64,000 nt of DNA from Paraburkholderia sp. (lineage in GTDB: Bacteria; Pseudomonadota; Gammaproteobacteria; Burkholderiales; Burkholderiaceae), in contig SCRN01000013.1 in assembly GCA_004322045.1 (NCBI GenBank), forward strand, positions 62,001 to 126,000. The letters run 5' to 3'. Positions 1-8,286 of the stretch are shown here, in pieces. The notes beneath the pieces were generated by a model that worked only from the letters and a program-made list of their open reading frames with translations, searched no databases and was not told the DNA's origin. The first letter of the stretch is position 1. Each line of letters opens with the position of its first letter. Position numbers and translations under genes: made by a program.

Positions 1-6
1 AGCCTC

Positions 7-567
7 CTACCGACGCACGCGATTCGACCATGTCGGCGGTACAACGACGCTGCCTTCTCTTAGAGGGATTTCTTGCGGAAGATTGCGCGCCCGCTCAAGC
101 GCGGGTGCAATACGTTCCTGCCACGCGGCAACGAGCGTGGCCGGTATGGAGCCCGCGACGGATCGTACTTTCCCGACGCACGCTGGCGTTCCGCATGAAC
201 ATGCAAATTCCCACGATAACTCGTGTCTGAACGTTCGATAGTCGATGGTGATCTCTTCCCCTGCCTTGGCGTCACGCACCGCGATGCCCACTCCGAGCCC
301 ATAGTCCAGAACCGTCGCTTCGCAGGAGTGATTCAGGAGGTGTGCTCCCCCGCACGGGAGAATTAGCTTGCCATCGGCGAGCCGATATCCATACTCGTCG
401 AGCCACTGCACCACGGCGGGGATGGCGGTCGTCAGTTGAGCCACGTCCCAAACGCGGCAGTTGGCACATGGGCCCCATACGACGGTACCGAGATGAATGT
501 CGCGCGAGGCAACGATCCCGGCACCGGACACGGCGCTAAAAGCTGGATACAAAGCAGAATGCAGCAT
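7..567 (-). CDS. SET-domain protein (putative protein/peptide lysine methyltransferase)
   Basis: The 186-residue product has the SET catalytic core: NHSC at residues 79-82, the stretch ending in Tyr110 after GEEITID, and a post-SET cluster with Cys123, Cys125 and Cys130 that should bind zinc together with the NHSC cysteine. SET enzymes use SAM to methylate lysine side chains. The start codon shares one base with the stop codon of the upstream ATP-grasp gene (TAATG), so the two are translationally coupled. It is the last gene of a kamA, methyltransferase, ATP-grasp, SET run. A lysine-type side chain on a small peptide or protein is a plausible target, but that is inference from context. The family call is secure; the substrate is unknown. 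Confidence 0.85.
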   Translation of the reverse strand: MLHSALYPAFSAVSGAGIVASRDIHLGTVVWGPCANCRVWDVAQLTTAIPAVVQWLDEYGYRLADGKLILPCGGAHLLNHSCEATVLDYGLGVGIAVRDAKAGEEITIDYRTFRHELSWEFACSCGTPACVGKVRSVAGSIPATLVAAWQERIAPALERARNLPQEIPLREGSVVVPPTWSNRVRR

Positions 568-1817
568 TACTGGATCCCGAGAATTTTTTGGGTGGCCCTT
601 TCAAACTCGGCGACTACATCCGCAGAGCGGCCCACCACGACATATCGCCATTTGCCTTCAATGTCGAACGTGTCCGCGGTCAATACCGCCCGCGCTTCTG
701 CTCCCCGGGCACTAAGGCCGGCAGCCTTCAGTGCATCTACAGCTTCTGCGAAATTCATCCGACGGCCTCCGGGTCGTACATCTGCGCGCCAGTGCGTCGG
801 CGATTGACCAGGATGCAGTCGTCTCGCCAGTTCTTCGAGGTACGTGCCCCCAGTGCGCCGTACGTTGGCTTCAGTCACAACGAAACCACCGTCGTATGCG
901 CCGCTATCGACGTCGAAAATCCCGCGGTAGCCGCGAGCGTGCAGCCAGTTGCCCAAAGCAGTGCCGGCTTCTACCAATTTTGGGTAAAGGGGGCCTGGTT
1001 CGGCTGGCGTCACCATTCCAGTCCATGCGTTGTTTACCGTTCGCTGATCACAGATGTAAAAAATGCTGGCGCCAGTATCGTCAATGGACATTTCAATGCT
1101 TGGGGTGCCGACAAACGGCAGATATTCTTCGTAGACCCAGCCGCAGTCGCGGTTGGGCTGGCTGGCGATAGCTTTTTTTACCTGCTCATCAATCTCGTTG
1201 TTGCTGCTTGAGCGTATAACGATGTTTCCGTATCCGTTGGAGGCCCGGTTGGTCTTGATGATCGCAGCCGAATGATCACGTAGAAATCGCTTGAGGCTGA
1301 ACGTCAACTCGTCCGAAGTTCGCGCATATCCTCCGTTTGCGACGTGCAGTCCCAAGGCGACGGCTATCTCGCGAAAGCCACGCTTTGTGTTGATCAGGCG
1401 CAACGCTTCCAGGGTAGACGCAGTTGGCAGCGAGGTGTACGGAAGAATACGTACGCCAGTCAGGCAAGAGAAATCCAACACCTGGCTATCCAGAACGAAG
1501 GGCGACAGTTCAGGTCGCGATGCGATGCGTTGCATTGCGCCGAGTTCGCGGACAACATCGATCGCGTGAACGCCACGTACCTCGGCCGGAGCGATGATTT
1601 CGATCTGCCCGACATCCAAGTCAAGCGTTGCGGCAACGTAGTCACGGAACGCCGAGCTGCAGGGAGCCAGCATCACGACGCAATCTCCGGGATATGCTTG
1701 CCAGAGCTTGCGCGGCGTTACCACCGCCATCGCGCGGCGATACGCATCGCTGGGGACGTCGGCCATGATTTCGTTGACGAGATTAGCCAGGATGGTACGG
1801 GTTGGTCGCTGCGTCAT
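567..1817 (-). CDS. PGM1-like ATP-grasp peptide ligase
   Basis: The 416-residue protein has three parts. The N-terminal region (about 25-80) resembles the pre-ATP-grasp domain. The ATP-grasp core has Lys188, a glycine-rich loop near 193-198 and metal ligands near Glu317 and Asn319. The C-terminal region (about 350-416) resembles the PGM1 C-terminal domain. Such enzymes join an amino acid to a peptide amine through an acyl phosphate; PGM1 itself attaches a non-protein amino acid to ribosomal peptides in pheganomycin synthesis. The start overlaps the upstream methyltransferase stop (ATGA) and the stop overlaps the SET gene start. With KamA upstream, beta-lysine is a reasonable guess for one substrate. 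The domain call is from residue patterns; the substrate is inference. Confidence 0.8.
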   Translation of the reverse strand: MTQRPTRTILANLVNEIMADVPSDAYRRAMAVVTPRKLWQAYPGDCVVMLAPCSSAFRDYVAATLDLDVGQIEIIAPAEVRGVHAIDVVRELGAMQRIASRPELSPFVLDSQVLDFSCLTGVRILPYTSLPTASTLEALRLINTKRGFREIAVALGLHVANGGYARTSDELTFSLKRFLRDHSAAIIKTNRASNGYGNIVIRSSSNNEIDEQVKKAIASQPNRDCGWVYEEYLPFVGTPSIEMSIDDTGASIFYICDQRTVNNAWTGMVTPAEPGPLYPKLVEAGTALGNWLHARGYRGIFDVDSGAYDGGFVVTEANVRRTGGTYLEELARRLHPGQSPTHWRADVRPGGRRMNFAEAVDALKAAGLSARGAEARAVLTADTFDIEGKWRYVVVGRSADVVAEFERATQKILGIQ

Positions 1818-2551
1818 ACGGTTGCCTCCCGGGTAGCGGTGAATATGGCGTGACCTGCGTATATCCAGACCACGTCAACTCCTACGAAGCCAGCGTCGCG
1901 GAGCCAGTCCAGGTGCTCGGCCACTGTTGAAGGCTGATCAATTGGATCGGGCGACAGTAGGCGGTAGTGGTTCCATCCTGTTTGCTCGAAAATCGTTGCG
2001 GCGTCGTCGCTGCATTGGCGAATGGATTCGCGTTGTACGGCATCTGCCCACTGGTCGCCGTAAAGTTTGCGGGCGACGGGGCCGGCGGCTTCTACCAAAT
2101 CGACCATGGCGAACACTCCGCCCGGGGTGAGCATCTCGTGAATGTCCCCATAGAGCGACCTCTTGCCATTGGCGTCGAGGTGATGCACCGCCAGGGAGGT
2201 CATTACGGCGTCATAACTGGCGGGCTGGCGCCAAGCACGTTCCTCGATGCTTGCTTGCAACAGTGCGTAACGACCATCGAACTCCTTTAGGCGCGCCTTT
2301 GCTTCAGCAAGCATTTCGGCACAGCTATCGAGCAGCGTCACACGTGCATCGGGCTTTGCGCGCAGATATGCCTCGGCCAGCCGGCCTTGGCCCGCGCATA
2401 TGTCGAGCACGTGGGGGGCGGAGAGATCGCTAAGCAGATCGCGCACGATACCAATTTGCTCATGGCGACGAGGTACAAAAACATCCCCGAACTTAATGAA
2501 TAATTCGGAGTCGGAGAAATTCCATGTCGATTGCATATGATCGGACGTCAT
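1814..2551 (-). CDS. Class I SAM-dependent methyltransferase
   Basis: The 245-residue product has the Rossmann-type SAM-binding motif I (VLDICAGQGRLAE, about residues 48-60), an acidic residue at the end of the second strand (LLDSC) and a motif IV-like segment around YDAVMTSLAVHHL. This pattern is typical of small-molecule or peptide methyltransferases. It overlaps the ATP-grasp gene by four bases. It lies 177 bases downstream of kamA, a gap that contains a 28-codon ORF. It is likely a tailoring enzyme of the same pathway. The acceptor cannot be read from the sequence. Confidence 0.85.
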   Translation of the reverse strand: MTSDHMQSTWNFSDSELFIKFGDVFVPRRHEQIGIVRDLLSDLSAPHVLDICAGQGRLAEAYLRAKPDARVTLLDSCAEMLAEAKARLKEFDGRYALLQASIEERAWRQPASYDAVMTSLAVHHLDANGKRSLYGDIHEMLTPGGVFAMVDLVEAAGPVARKLYGDQWADAVQRESIRQCSDDAATIFEQTGWNHYRLLSPDPIDQPSTVAEHLDWLRDAGFVGVDVVWIYAGHAIFTATREATV

Positions 2552-2619
2552 TCGTTTTAAATATCGATTTATGCTGAATTGATAACAAAAAGAACGCGAA
2601 GGTATAAGGTGACGAGATT

Positions 2620-2706
2620 CTACGAAAACGGCGAAAGTAGTGTCATGAAGGGACGATTTCTCAGACCGAAAGAACCGCGTGCCGATTCGGCTGAATCAAA
2701 TGACAT
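2620..2706 (-). CDS. Possible 28-residue peptide ORF between kamA and the methyltransferase gene
   Basis: An ATG at 2706 opens 28 codons ending with TAG, starting 22 bases after the kamA stop. The product begins MSFDSAESARG and ends PFMTLLSPFS. PGM1-type ligases can act on ribosomally made peptides, so a short ORF in this position could be a precursor. Against this, the bases before the ATG are pyrimidine-rich with no Shine-Dalgarno sequence, and no known leader motif is recognised. Treat it as a candidate only. Confidence 0.25.
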   Translation of the reverse strand: MSFDSAESARGSFGLRNRPFMTLLSPFS

Positions 2707-2728
2707 AAAAACGGGAGGCGAGCCGTTG

Positions 2729-3757
2729 CTAGGGCGACGGTGGATAAGCATGCAGTTTGTCCCACGGGTCCGTCACCAAGTAGGCGCCGCGGTCCTCCTT
2801 GATGTATGCGGGGCCGATGGGTACCTTACCGTGGCCACCCGGGATATCAAGTACATACAAGGGTTGACAAGTTCCACTCGTATTTCCGCGCAATTGACGC
2901 ATCAACTGCTGCCCGTGGCTGATGCTTGTCCGGAAATGACTTGTTCCCTTTGCGAGATCGCCATGGTGGAGATAGTAAGGCTTCACCCGATTGGCGACCA
3001 ATGTACGGAACAAAGATTCCAACGCCTGAGGTGTGTCGTTGACGCCCTTGAGAAGCACTGTCTGGCTTAACAAAGGGAAGCCTCCGGCCGACAGGCAGCA
3101 CAATGCGTCCTGAGCAGCTTGGCCGATTTCCTGACTATGGTTGGTATGAACAACGATCCATACGGGTGTCCGCACGCGCAGAGCATCGATCAATTCGTGC
3201 GTGATGAGTTCGGGGCTTACAATCGGAACGCGAGTATGAAACCTAATTACCTTGACATGTTCCATTGCATCTAGCGCTGTCATGATCGGGCGAAGTTTCT
3301 TTGCGGGCATGATCAATGGATCACCGCCGGAAAATATCACCTCCCATATCTTCTCATTGTTGCGGATATAGTTGAGGGCTTCATCCAGTTCCGACGCGTT
3401 CAGCATCTGTTTGCCGGGTCCGACCAATTCTCTTCTGAAACAGAAGCGACAGTAAACCGGGCACATATGCGTGATCTTTAGCAAAACACGATCGGGATAG
3501 CGGTGGGTGATACCACTGACAGGAGTGAACGGAGCATCTGCAATGGGGTCCCCAAGCTCCTCTGGTGCGTTAACCAGTTCCGAGCTACTTGGAATGAATT
3601 GCTTTGCAACTGGATCGTTCGGTTGAATGATCTGATGTTGGATTGCCGGAGTGATAGCGACAGCGTACTGTTCCGCAACCCTGGCTATCTCAGGTAATGC
3701 GTGTTCACTGATTAATCCGTGCCTTAAAAGGCCGTTAGCGTCGCGAATGGTTGGCAT
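2729..3757 (-). CDS. kamA: KamA-type radical SAM lysine 2,3-aminomutase
   Basis: The 342-residue protein carries the radical SAM iron-sulfur motif CPVYCRFC (Cys99, Cys103, Cys106), the SAM-binding GGDP segment near 144-147 and a C-terminal PGGHGK motif in which Lys311 should hold PLP. The sequence around the cluster (KITHMCPVYCRFCFRRE) is closer to aminomutases than to EpmB, although the length is like EpmB. Lysine 2,3-aminomutase converts L-lysine to beta-lysine. The gene is first in a minus-strand group with a methyltransferase, a PGM1-like ligase and a SET protein, so beta-lysine may be a building block. Arginine or another amino acid as substrate cannot be excluded. Confidence 0.85.
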   Translation of the reverse strand: MPTIRDANGLLRHGLISEHALPEIARVAEQYAVAITPAIQHQIIQPNDPVAKQFIPSSSELVNAPEELGDPIADAPFTPVSGITHRYPDRVLLKITHMCPVYCRFCFRRELVGPGKQMLNASELDEALNYIRNNEKIWEVIFSGGDPLIMPAKKLRPIMTALDAMEHVKVIRFHTRVPIVSPELITHELIDALRVRTPVWIVVHTNHSQEIGQAAQDALCCLSAGGFPLLSQTVLLKGVNDTPQALESLFRTLVANRVKPYYLHHGDLAKGTSHFRTSISHGQQLMRQLRGNTSGTCQPLYVLDIPGGHGKVPIGPAYIKEDRGAYLVTDPWDKLHAYPPSP

Positions 3758-4209
3758 AGTTGTTCTCGTTGGATAGAAATTCCGTAATATTGCGCTCTTT
3801 GCAGGTAATGATGATGTCTAATTAATTTAGATGGTCTTGTTATGGCAATCAATTTAACATGATGCAATCGCTCGGGTTAAGTGTAGAAATCTGTAGTAGA
3901 TGTGACCCGCTCGCGGTTTGATTGAATCAGGTGGAGGTGTCGCGCGCGGGTTGGGGGTACCTATGGCAGTCCCTTGGATTCTTTTCAAAAGACGATGTCG
4001 ATTCAACGCGGGGCCACTTTCTCCTTCCGGTCGTCCGAATTTTCAGAGCATCGCTGCATCTTCGGCAGATGTCGCTCTATAACCGTTGCCACGGCACCGC
4101 GAAGTTTCGATTGGTGCGAGGGTCGCGTACTTCGGTCGAGCATAGTTTCTTGCGATCAACGACCGCAGTTCGCATGAAATGACGTGACAGAATCGAGGAG
4201 AAACGGACG
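3758..4209. promoter_or_regulatory. AT-rich divergent intergenic region between kamA and the LuxR-type gene
   Basis: This 452-base gap separates kamA (-) from the regulator gene (+) and must hold the promoters of both. The part near kamA (about 3770-3870) is AT-rich and includes an imperfect palindrome, TCTAATTAATTTAGA, near 3818. A GAGGAGAAACGG ribosome-binding region precedes the LuxR start at 4210. No convincing ORF was seen. The positions of promoters or operators were not established. Confidence 0.4.
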
Positions 4210-5076
4210 ATGGGCTCAGCACGGAGTGAGTTTAACGAATCATTTTTTGAGCGTAATCCGTCTTTTGCCGCAACAAGCCATGTTGTGGAGTTTACGAGGC
4301 CGCTAATTTCACTTGGCCTCGGTTATTTTACGTTCGACCGCCACTATCTCGACGGTAGTAGAGTTGCATTAACTAATCACGCACAGTGGATCAGGTTTTA
4401 TTGGGAGAGTGGTCTATTCAGAAGGGCGGTATTCGAAAATTGGCCGTTGCAGTTTTCAAACGGCCACATACTATGGAATTGGCTCAGCCGAGAGCCTATC
4501 TATTCGGCTGCAGCCTCGCATGGTATTGATAATGGTGTAACCATAACAAAAAGATTTCAACAATACTGTGATTTCTTTCATTTTGGTGCCTTGAGCAATA
4601 ATTCAATAAGCGATGATATTATCGTAAAGAATATTGAGTATTTGCGTAGATTCGTGTCATTATTCGAGTATAAAATGAAACCACTGATTCGAGCCGCAGC
4701 AAGAGATAGGATATTCGCCTGTGTTTCCAATGGTCGCTGTGGTCAGGCGGCCGCGGGCAAGGTTGATATAGATGCTTTTGAGGACGGATTAAGTGATTTG
4801 CTGGGCAAGCGGGATACATCGAGATTCTATCTAGGGGAGGAGTTTGGGCACCGCTATTTGACCCGAGGTGAGGTGATTTTGCTTAAAGAGCTAACCGCTG
4901 GGGCCTCGTGCTCGGAAATGTCGGAGAAATTGAATATTTCAAATGGAGCGATAGATAAGCATATAAAAAATATCAAGGAAAAGCTAGGCTGTAAAACCTT
5001 GTGTCATCTCGGTTTCGTTGTCGGGCGACTCGATGCAAAGGTGATGCATAGCTTCTCCGATAAGCGTGGAGGGTGA
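4210..5076 (+). CDS. LuxR-type transcriptional regulator with non-canonical sensor domain
   Basis: The 288-residue protein ends in a LuxR/GerE helix-turn-helix (about residues 216-275: YLTRGEVILLKEL through LGCKTLCHLGFV). The N-terminal 200 residues contain SLGLGYFTFDRHYLDGSRVAL and do not show the usual acyl-homoserine-lactone pocket pattern, so the signal is unknown. A GAGGAGAAA sequence precedes the ATG. The gene is clearly richer in A and T than the operons on the right, suggesting transfer. It diverges from kamA and overlaps or abuts the transaldolase gene. It may control the kamA cluster; this is positional inference. Confidence 0.8.
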   Translation: MGSARSEFNESFFERNPSFAATSHVVEFTRPLISLGLGYFTFDRHYLDGSRVALTNHAQWIRFYWESGLFRRAVFENWPLQFSNGHILWNWLSREPIYSAAASHGIDNGVTITKRFQQYCDFFHFGALSNNSISDDIIVKNIEYLRRFVSLFEYKMKPLIRAAARDRIFACVSNGRCGQAAAGKVDIDAFEDGLSDLLGKRDTSRFYLGEEFGHRYLTRGEVILLKELTAGASCSEMSEKLNISNGAIDKHIKNIKEKLGCKTLCHLGFVVGRLDAKVMHSFSDKRGG

Positions 5077-5077
5077 G

Positions 5078-5755
5078 GTGGAATTTTGGTTGGATTCAAT
5101 TAACATGACGATTATCAAGCACGCCTCGGAGCTTGGTATATTAACTGGAGTTACCACTAATCCCGCGATATTGAGTAGATCGAGTGAGAAATTCGAGTGC
5201 GTGATCGAAAATCTTATCGCTTTTCAATCGGGGAAGGTCGCTGTTCAGGTTGTTGAGAATGAGTACGCATCAATAATCAAGCAAGCGAAGAAATTGGCCG
5301 CGATTAGCGATCGAATCGTGGTCAAGATTCCTGCGGTGGATGACGGTCTTCGGGCAATCGCGACGCTAGAGGGCGAGAATATTGCGACACTGGCAACAAC
5401 GATATTTGAGTCGCGGCAGATCGTTATGGCTTCGCTCTGCGGTGCTACTTATGCTGCTCCATATCTGAATAGAATCGAGATGTCGACGGGAGGTGCATTT
5501 GAAATATCAAAAAAATCTGAGAAGATAATTAGGACTTACGGCTTTAAGACCAGGATTCTGGCGGCGGCCGTCAAATCAGTCGAGCAATTCATGCGCTGTG
5601 CAGAACTCGGGGTATCTGCCGTGACAGTGTCTGATGATATCTATCACGCCTTGTTTGCCTCAAATGGAGATATTGTCTGTAGTCTCGAGAAGTTTGATCT
5701 TGCATGGGCCTCAAACGCTGGAATGAGGGAGTCGCAGTTTTTTGCTTTAGATTAG
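5078..5755 (+). CDS. Transaldolase / fructose-6-phosphate aldolase-like protein
   Basis: The product (225 residues from the GTG at 5078) shows the family motif GVTTNPAIL (about 24-32) and the Schiff-base lysine in RIVVKIPA (Lys83). Length fits the short fructose-6-phosphate aldolase type. An in-frame GTG at 5066 is possible, but 5078 is preferred. It gives the usual EFWLDSI beginning, lies just after the regulator's stop (5074-5076) and has GGAGG at 5068-5072 as ribosome-binding site. The gene is AT-rich like its partner. Coupling to a LuxR-type gene is unusual for central metabolism and suggests a role in making a sugar- or triose-derived precursor, which is inference. Confidence 0.8.
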   Translation: MEFWLDSINMTIIKHASELGILTGVTTNPAILSRSSEKFECVIENLIAFQSGKVAVQVVENEYASIIKQAKKLAAISDRIVVKIPAVDDGLRAIATLEGENIATLATTIFESRQIVMASLCGATYAAPYLNRIEMSTGGAFEISKKSEKIIRTYGFKTRILAAAVKSVEQFMRCAELGVSAVTVSDDIYHALFASNGDIVCSLEKFDLAWASNAGMRESQFFALD

Positions 5756-5763
5756 TCGTTTGT

Positions 5764-5785
5764 AGGCGGCAGCATGCTGCCGCCT
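5764..5785. terminator. Palindromic hairpin between convergent genes
   Basis: A perfect 22-base palindrome (AGGCGGCAGCA followed by its complement) lies between the transaldolase stop and the last bases of the CoA ligase gene. It can form the same stem in both RNAs and probably ends both convergent transcripts. No long T tract follows, so efficiency is uncertain. Confidence 0.55.
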
Positions 5786-7422
5786 CACATACTCCGCAAC
5801 GCAAACCGCTTCAACTTCCCCGTTTCCGTACGCGGCAACGCATCAATGAACTGAATCACGCGCGGGTACTTATACGGCGCGACCGTTTGCTTCACGAACG
5901 TTTGCAGCGCGGTGACGAGGGCATCGTCGGCGACGTAGCCTGGCTTGACGACGACGAACGCTTTCACCACTTGCCCGCGCTCCTCGTCAGGCACACCGAT
6001 GACGCCGCACTCCGCCACGGCCTCATGCTGCATCAACACGCTTTCGACCTCGGGCCCCGAGATGTTGTAACCCGCGGACACGATCATGTCGTCGGCGCGT
6101 GCTTGATAGAACACGTAACCGTCGGCATCAACATAAACTGCATCGCCAGGTAGATTCCAGCCGTCTCGCACGAACTTCTTTTGACGCTCGTCGGCCAAAT
6201 AGCGGCACCCGGTCGGCCCGCGCACGGCAAGCTTGCCGACCGTGCCGGCGGGTACAGGATGCATCTCGTCGTCGACGACCTGGATCACATAGCCCGGCAC
6301 GGCTTTGCCGATTGCATGGGGGCGCACTTCGTCGCCGGACGACGAAATGAAAATATGGATCATCTCCGTGCCGCCAATGCCATCGATCATCTCGATGCCT
6401 GTCGCCTTGCGCCAGAGCACCCGTGTGGCGTCGGGCAACGCCTCGCCCGCCGATACCGTTTTCTTCAAGCTCGCAATATCGAAGCGCGGCACGAGCGGCG
6501 CCATCTGTCGGTAGAACGTCGGTGCGGTAAACATCGTCGTCGCATGAAAGCGTTCGACGGTGCGCAGCAGCGTTTCGGGCGTGAGTCGTTCGATCAGCAC
6601 CGTCGATGCGCCAACTCGCATCGGAAAGCACAGCAAGCCTCCAAGACCGAACGTAAAAGCAAGCGGCGGCGTGCCGCAAAAGACATCGGTGAATGTCGGC
6701 TTCAGAATGTGACGCGGAAACAAATCGCACATCGCGAGCACGTCGCGATGAAAATGCATGCAGCCTTTCGGCGCGCCGGTCGTGCCGCTCGTGAATGCGA
6801 TCAGACAGACGTCGTCCGCCGCCGTGTCGCACGCCGCGAACTGCGTGGGTTTCGTTGCGGCCAACGACTCCATGGAACCGGGCGCGTTGCTATGAAACAC
6901 GCGTACGTCCACGAGATCGGCGCAATAGAATTCGTCGTTTTCATCGCAGCATCGGTCGAGCTCCTCGATCAAGCGCGCATCGCAAAGGGCTGCGCGGATC
7001 TGCGCTTTGTCGACGATTTGCTTCAGTTCCTTCGCTCGCAGCAGCGGCATCGTCGGCACGACGACCAATCCCGCTTTCAGGCTTGCTAGGAACGCCGCCG
7101 CCATCTGCAACGTATTAGGCCCGCGTAGCAGCACGCGGTTGCCGGGCACCAGCGCCATGTCTTCGACCAGCACACGCGCCCACCGATCGACCATCTCGCG
7201 CAACTGACGGTAGGTCGTGCCGCGTGGCGTATCGTCGATCTCCGACCAGATCGCTACGCGTTCGCCGTGCCCGGCCGCGATGGTGGCGTCCAGCAGCTCC
7301 GTCGCGCAGTTGAAGCGCTTGGGGTAGGAGACATCGGGGTGATCGAGCAGCAAGACCGGCCATTGATCTTGCGGCGGCAAATGGTCTCGCGCAAACGTAT
7401 CGACATGAGCTGACGGTTCCAT
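5785..7422 (-). CDS. abmG: 2-aminobenzoate-CoA ligase (benzoate-CoA ligase family)
   Basis: The 545-residue enzyme is an AMP-forming acyl-CoA synthetase with the P-loop-like TSGTTGAPKG (211-220), the GIGGTEM motif and the C-terminal catalytic lysine in TETGKLKRF. N-terminal sequence and length fit the benzoate/2-aminobenzoate ligase branch. It should activate 2-aminobenzoate (anthranilate) or a related benzoate to its CoA ester. It is the last gene of an operon that starts with a bifunctional 2-aminobenzoyl-CoA monooxygenase/reductase-like flavoenzyme, which supports this substrate. The stop lies inside a palindromic terminator-like hairpin. Salicylate is an alternative, because the monooxygenase family also acts on salicylyl-CoA. 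Confidence 0.8.
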   Translation of the reverse strand: MEPSAHVDTFARDHLPPQDQWPVLLLDHPDVSYPKRFNCATELLDATIAAGHGERVAIWSEIDDTPRGTTYRQLREMVDRWARVLVEDMALVPGNRVLLRGPNTLQMAAAFLASLKAGLVVVPTMPLLRAKELKQIVDKAQIRAALCDARLIEELDRCCDENDEFYCADLVDVRVFHSNAPGSMESLAATKPTQFAACDTAADDVCLIAFTSGTTGAPKGCMHFHRDVLAMCDLFPRHILKPTFTDVFCGTPPLAFTFGLGGLLCFPMRVGASTVLIERLTPETLLRTVERFHATTMFTAPTFYRQMAPLVPRFDIASLKKTVSAGEALPDATRVLWRKATGIEMIDGIGGTEMIHIFISSSGDEVRPHAIGKAVPGYVIQVVDDEMHPVPAGTVGKLAVRGPTGCRYLADERQKKFVRDGWNLPGDAVYVDADGYVFYQARADDMIVSAGYNISGPEVESVLMQHEAVAECGVIGVPDEERGQVVKAFVVVKPGYVADDALVTALQTFVKQTVAPYKYPRVIQFIDALPRTETGKLKRFALRSM

Positions 7423-7435
7423 GGCTCGCTCCGGG

Positions 7436-7831
7436 TCAGTCGGGTATCACGGCGGTGGCTTCGATTTCTACTTTGGCACGGTCTTCGATGAGGGCGGCCA
7501 CTTGCACTGCGCTCATGGCGATGTCGTAATCGCCGATCAGTTCGCGAAACGCTTGACCGACATCGCGCGCCGCCGCCAGATACTCGCGCTTATCGGTCAC
7601 GTACCAGGTCATTCGTACGAGGTGCTCGGGGCGCGCCCCAGCTTCTTTCAAAATGGCGACGATGTTTTCCAGCGCTTGCCGTGCTTGCTCGGCGAACGAA
7701 TCGGAACGGAATTGCTCCGTGTGGTCCCAGCCGATTTGCCCGGCGATGAACACTTGTGTGCCGTGCGCGGCCACGCCGTTGGCATAGCCGCGCGGCTTGG
7801 GCCAACCGGCCGGTAACAGGGGACGTTTCAT
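7436..7831 (-). CDS. RidA family protein (enamine/imine deaminase-like)
   Basis: The 131-residue protein is the size of RidA/YjgF proteins and has the family pattern [13 protein letters not shown] near the N terminus, the central [17 protein letters not shown] and the C-terminal [12 protein letters not shown]. RidA enzymes hydrolyse reactive imines or enamines to ketones and ammonia. In a 2-aminobenzoate pathway, loss of the amino group may pass through an imine, so this gene may assist deamination. The start overlaps the thioesterase stop by four bases, and the CoA ligase starts 13 bases downstream. Family call is firm; the exact step is inferred. Confidence 0.85.
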   Translation of the reverse strand: MKRPLLPAGWPKPRGYANGVAAHGTQVFIAGQIGWDHTEQFRSDSFAEQARQALENIVAILKEAGARPEHLVRMTWYVTDKREYLAAARDVGQAFRELIGDYDIAMSAVQVAALIEDRAKVEIEATAVIPD

Positions 7832-8286
7832 CTAAGCGCCTCGTGAGCGTTCGGGGATGAGGAAGCGGCCGCTCGTTGCAGCGCCGCGCGAATATCGTTA
7901 GGAATGCAGATCGATTCGCCGGTATCGAGCGATGTCGTGACGAGCACTTGCTGCGCGATGAATCGAACGCCGTCGTTGCCTCGGCCGACAATATCGATGC
8001 CTACGGAGCGCTGACCGACCTTCGTCAGCGAAAGCGAGAGCGAAACCGTTTCGCCCATCCTGCTCGGGCGCGCAAATTCGCATTCGAGCTTGACGATGGG
8101 CAGGCCCACGCGGCGGCGCGCAATCATATCGGCGTAGTCGATGCCGAGCGAATCGGTGAACCAGTCTTCGACGAGCGCGTTCGTCAGCATCAGATACTGC
8201 GGAAAGAAGACGATGCCCGCGGGGTCGCACTGGGCGAAGCGAATGCGCACGGGACGTTCGAAGACGATGGGCGCTTGCTCGTTCAT
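7828..8286 (-). CDS. Hot-dog fold acyl-CoA thioesterase (4-hydroxybenzoyl-CoA type)
   Basis: The 152-residue protein contains the [19 protein letters not shown] segment characteristic of 4-hydroxybenzoyl-CoA/YbgC thioesterases, including the catalytic aspartate in CDPAG. It should hydrolyse an aromatic or short acyl-CoA, perhaps to rescue CoA from dead-end esters in the pathway. ATGA overlaps join it to the acyl-CoA dehydrogenase gene upstream and the RidA gene downstream. Confidence 0.85.
   Translation of the reverse strand: MNEQAPIVFERPVRIRFAQCDPAGIVFFPQYLMLTNALVEDWFTDSLGIDYADMIARRRVGLPIVKLECEFARPSRMGETVSLSLSLTKVGQRSVGIDIVGRGNDGVRFIAQQVLVTTSLDTGESICIPNDIRAALQRAAASSSPNAHEALR

Noticed and set aside
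2579-3070. Plus-strand ORF opposite kamA
   Set aside because: It is a shadow of the kamA reading frame with no recognisable product; kamA has intact catalytic motifs.
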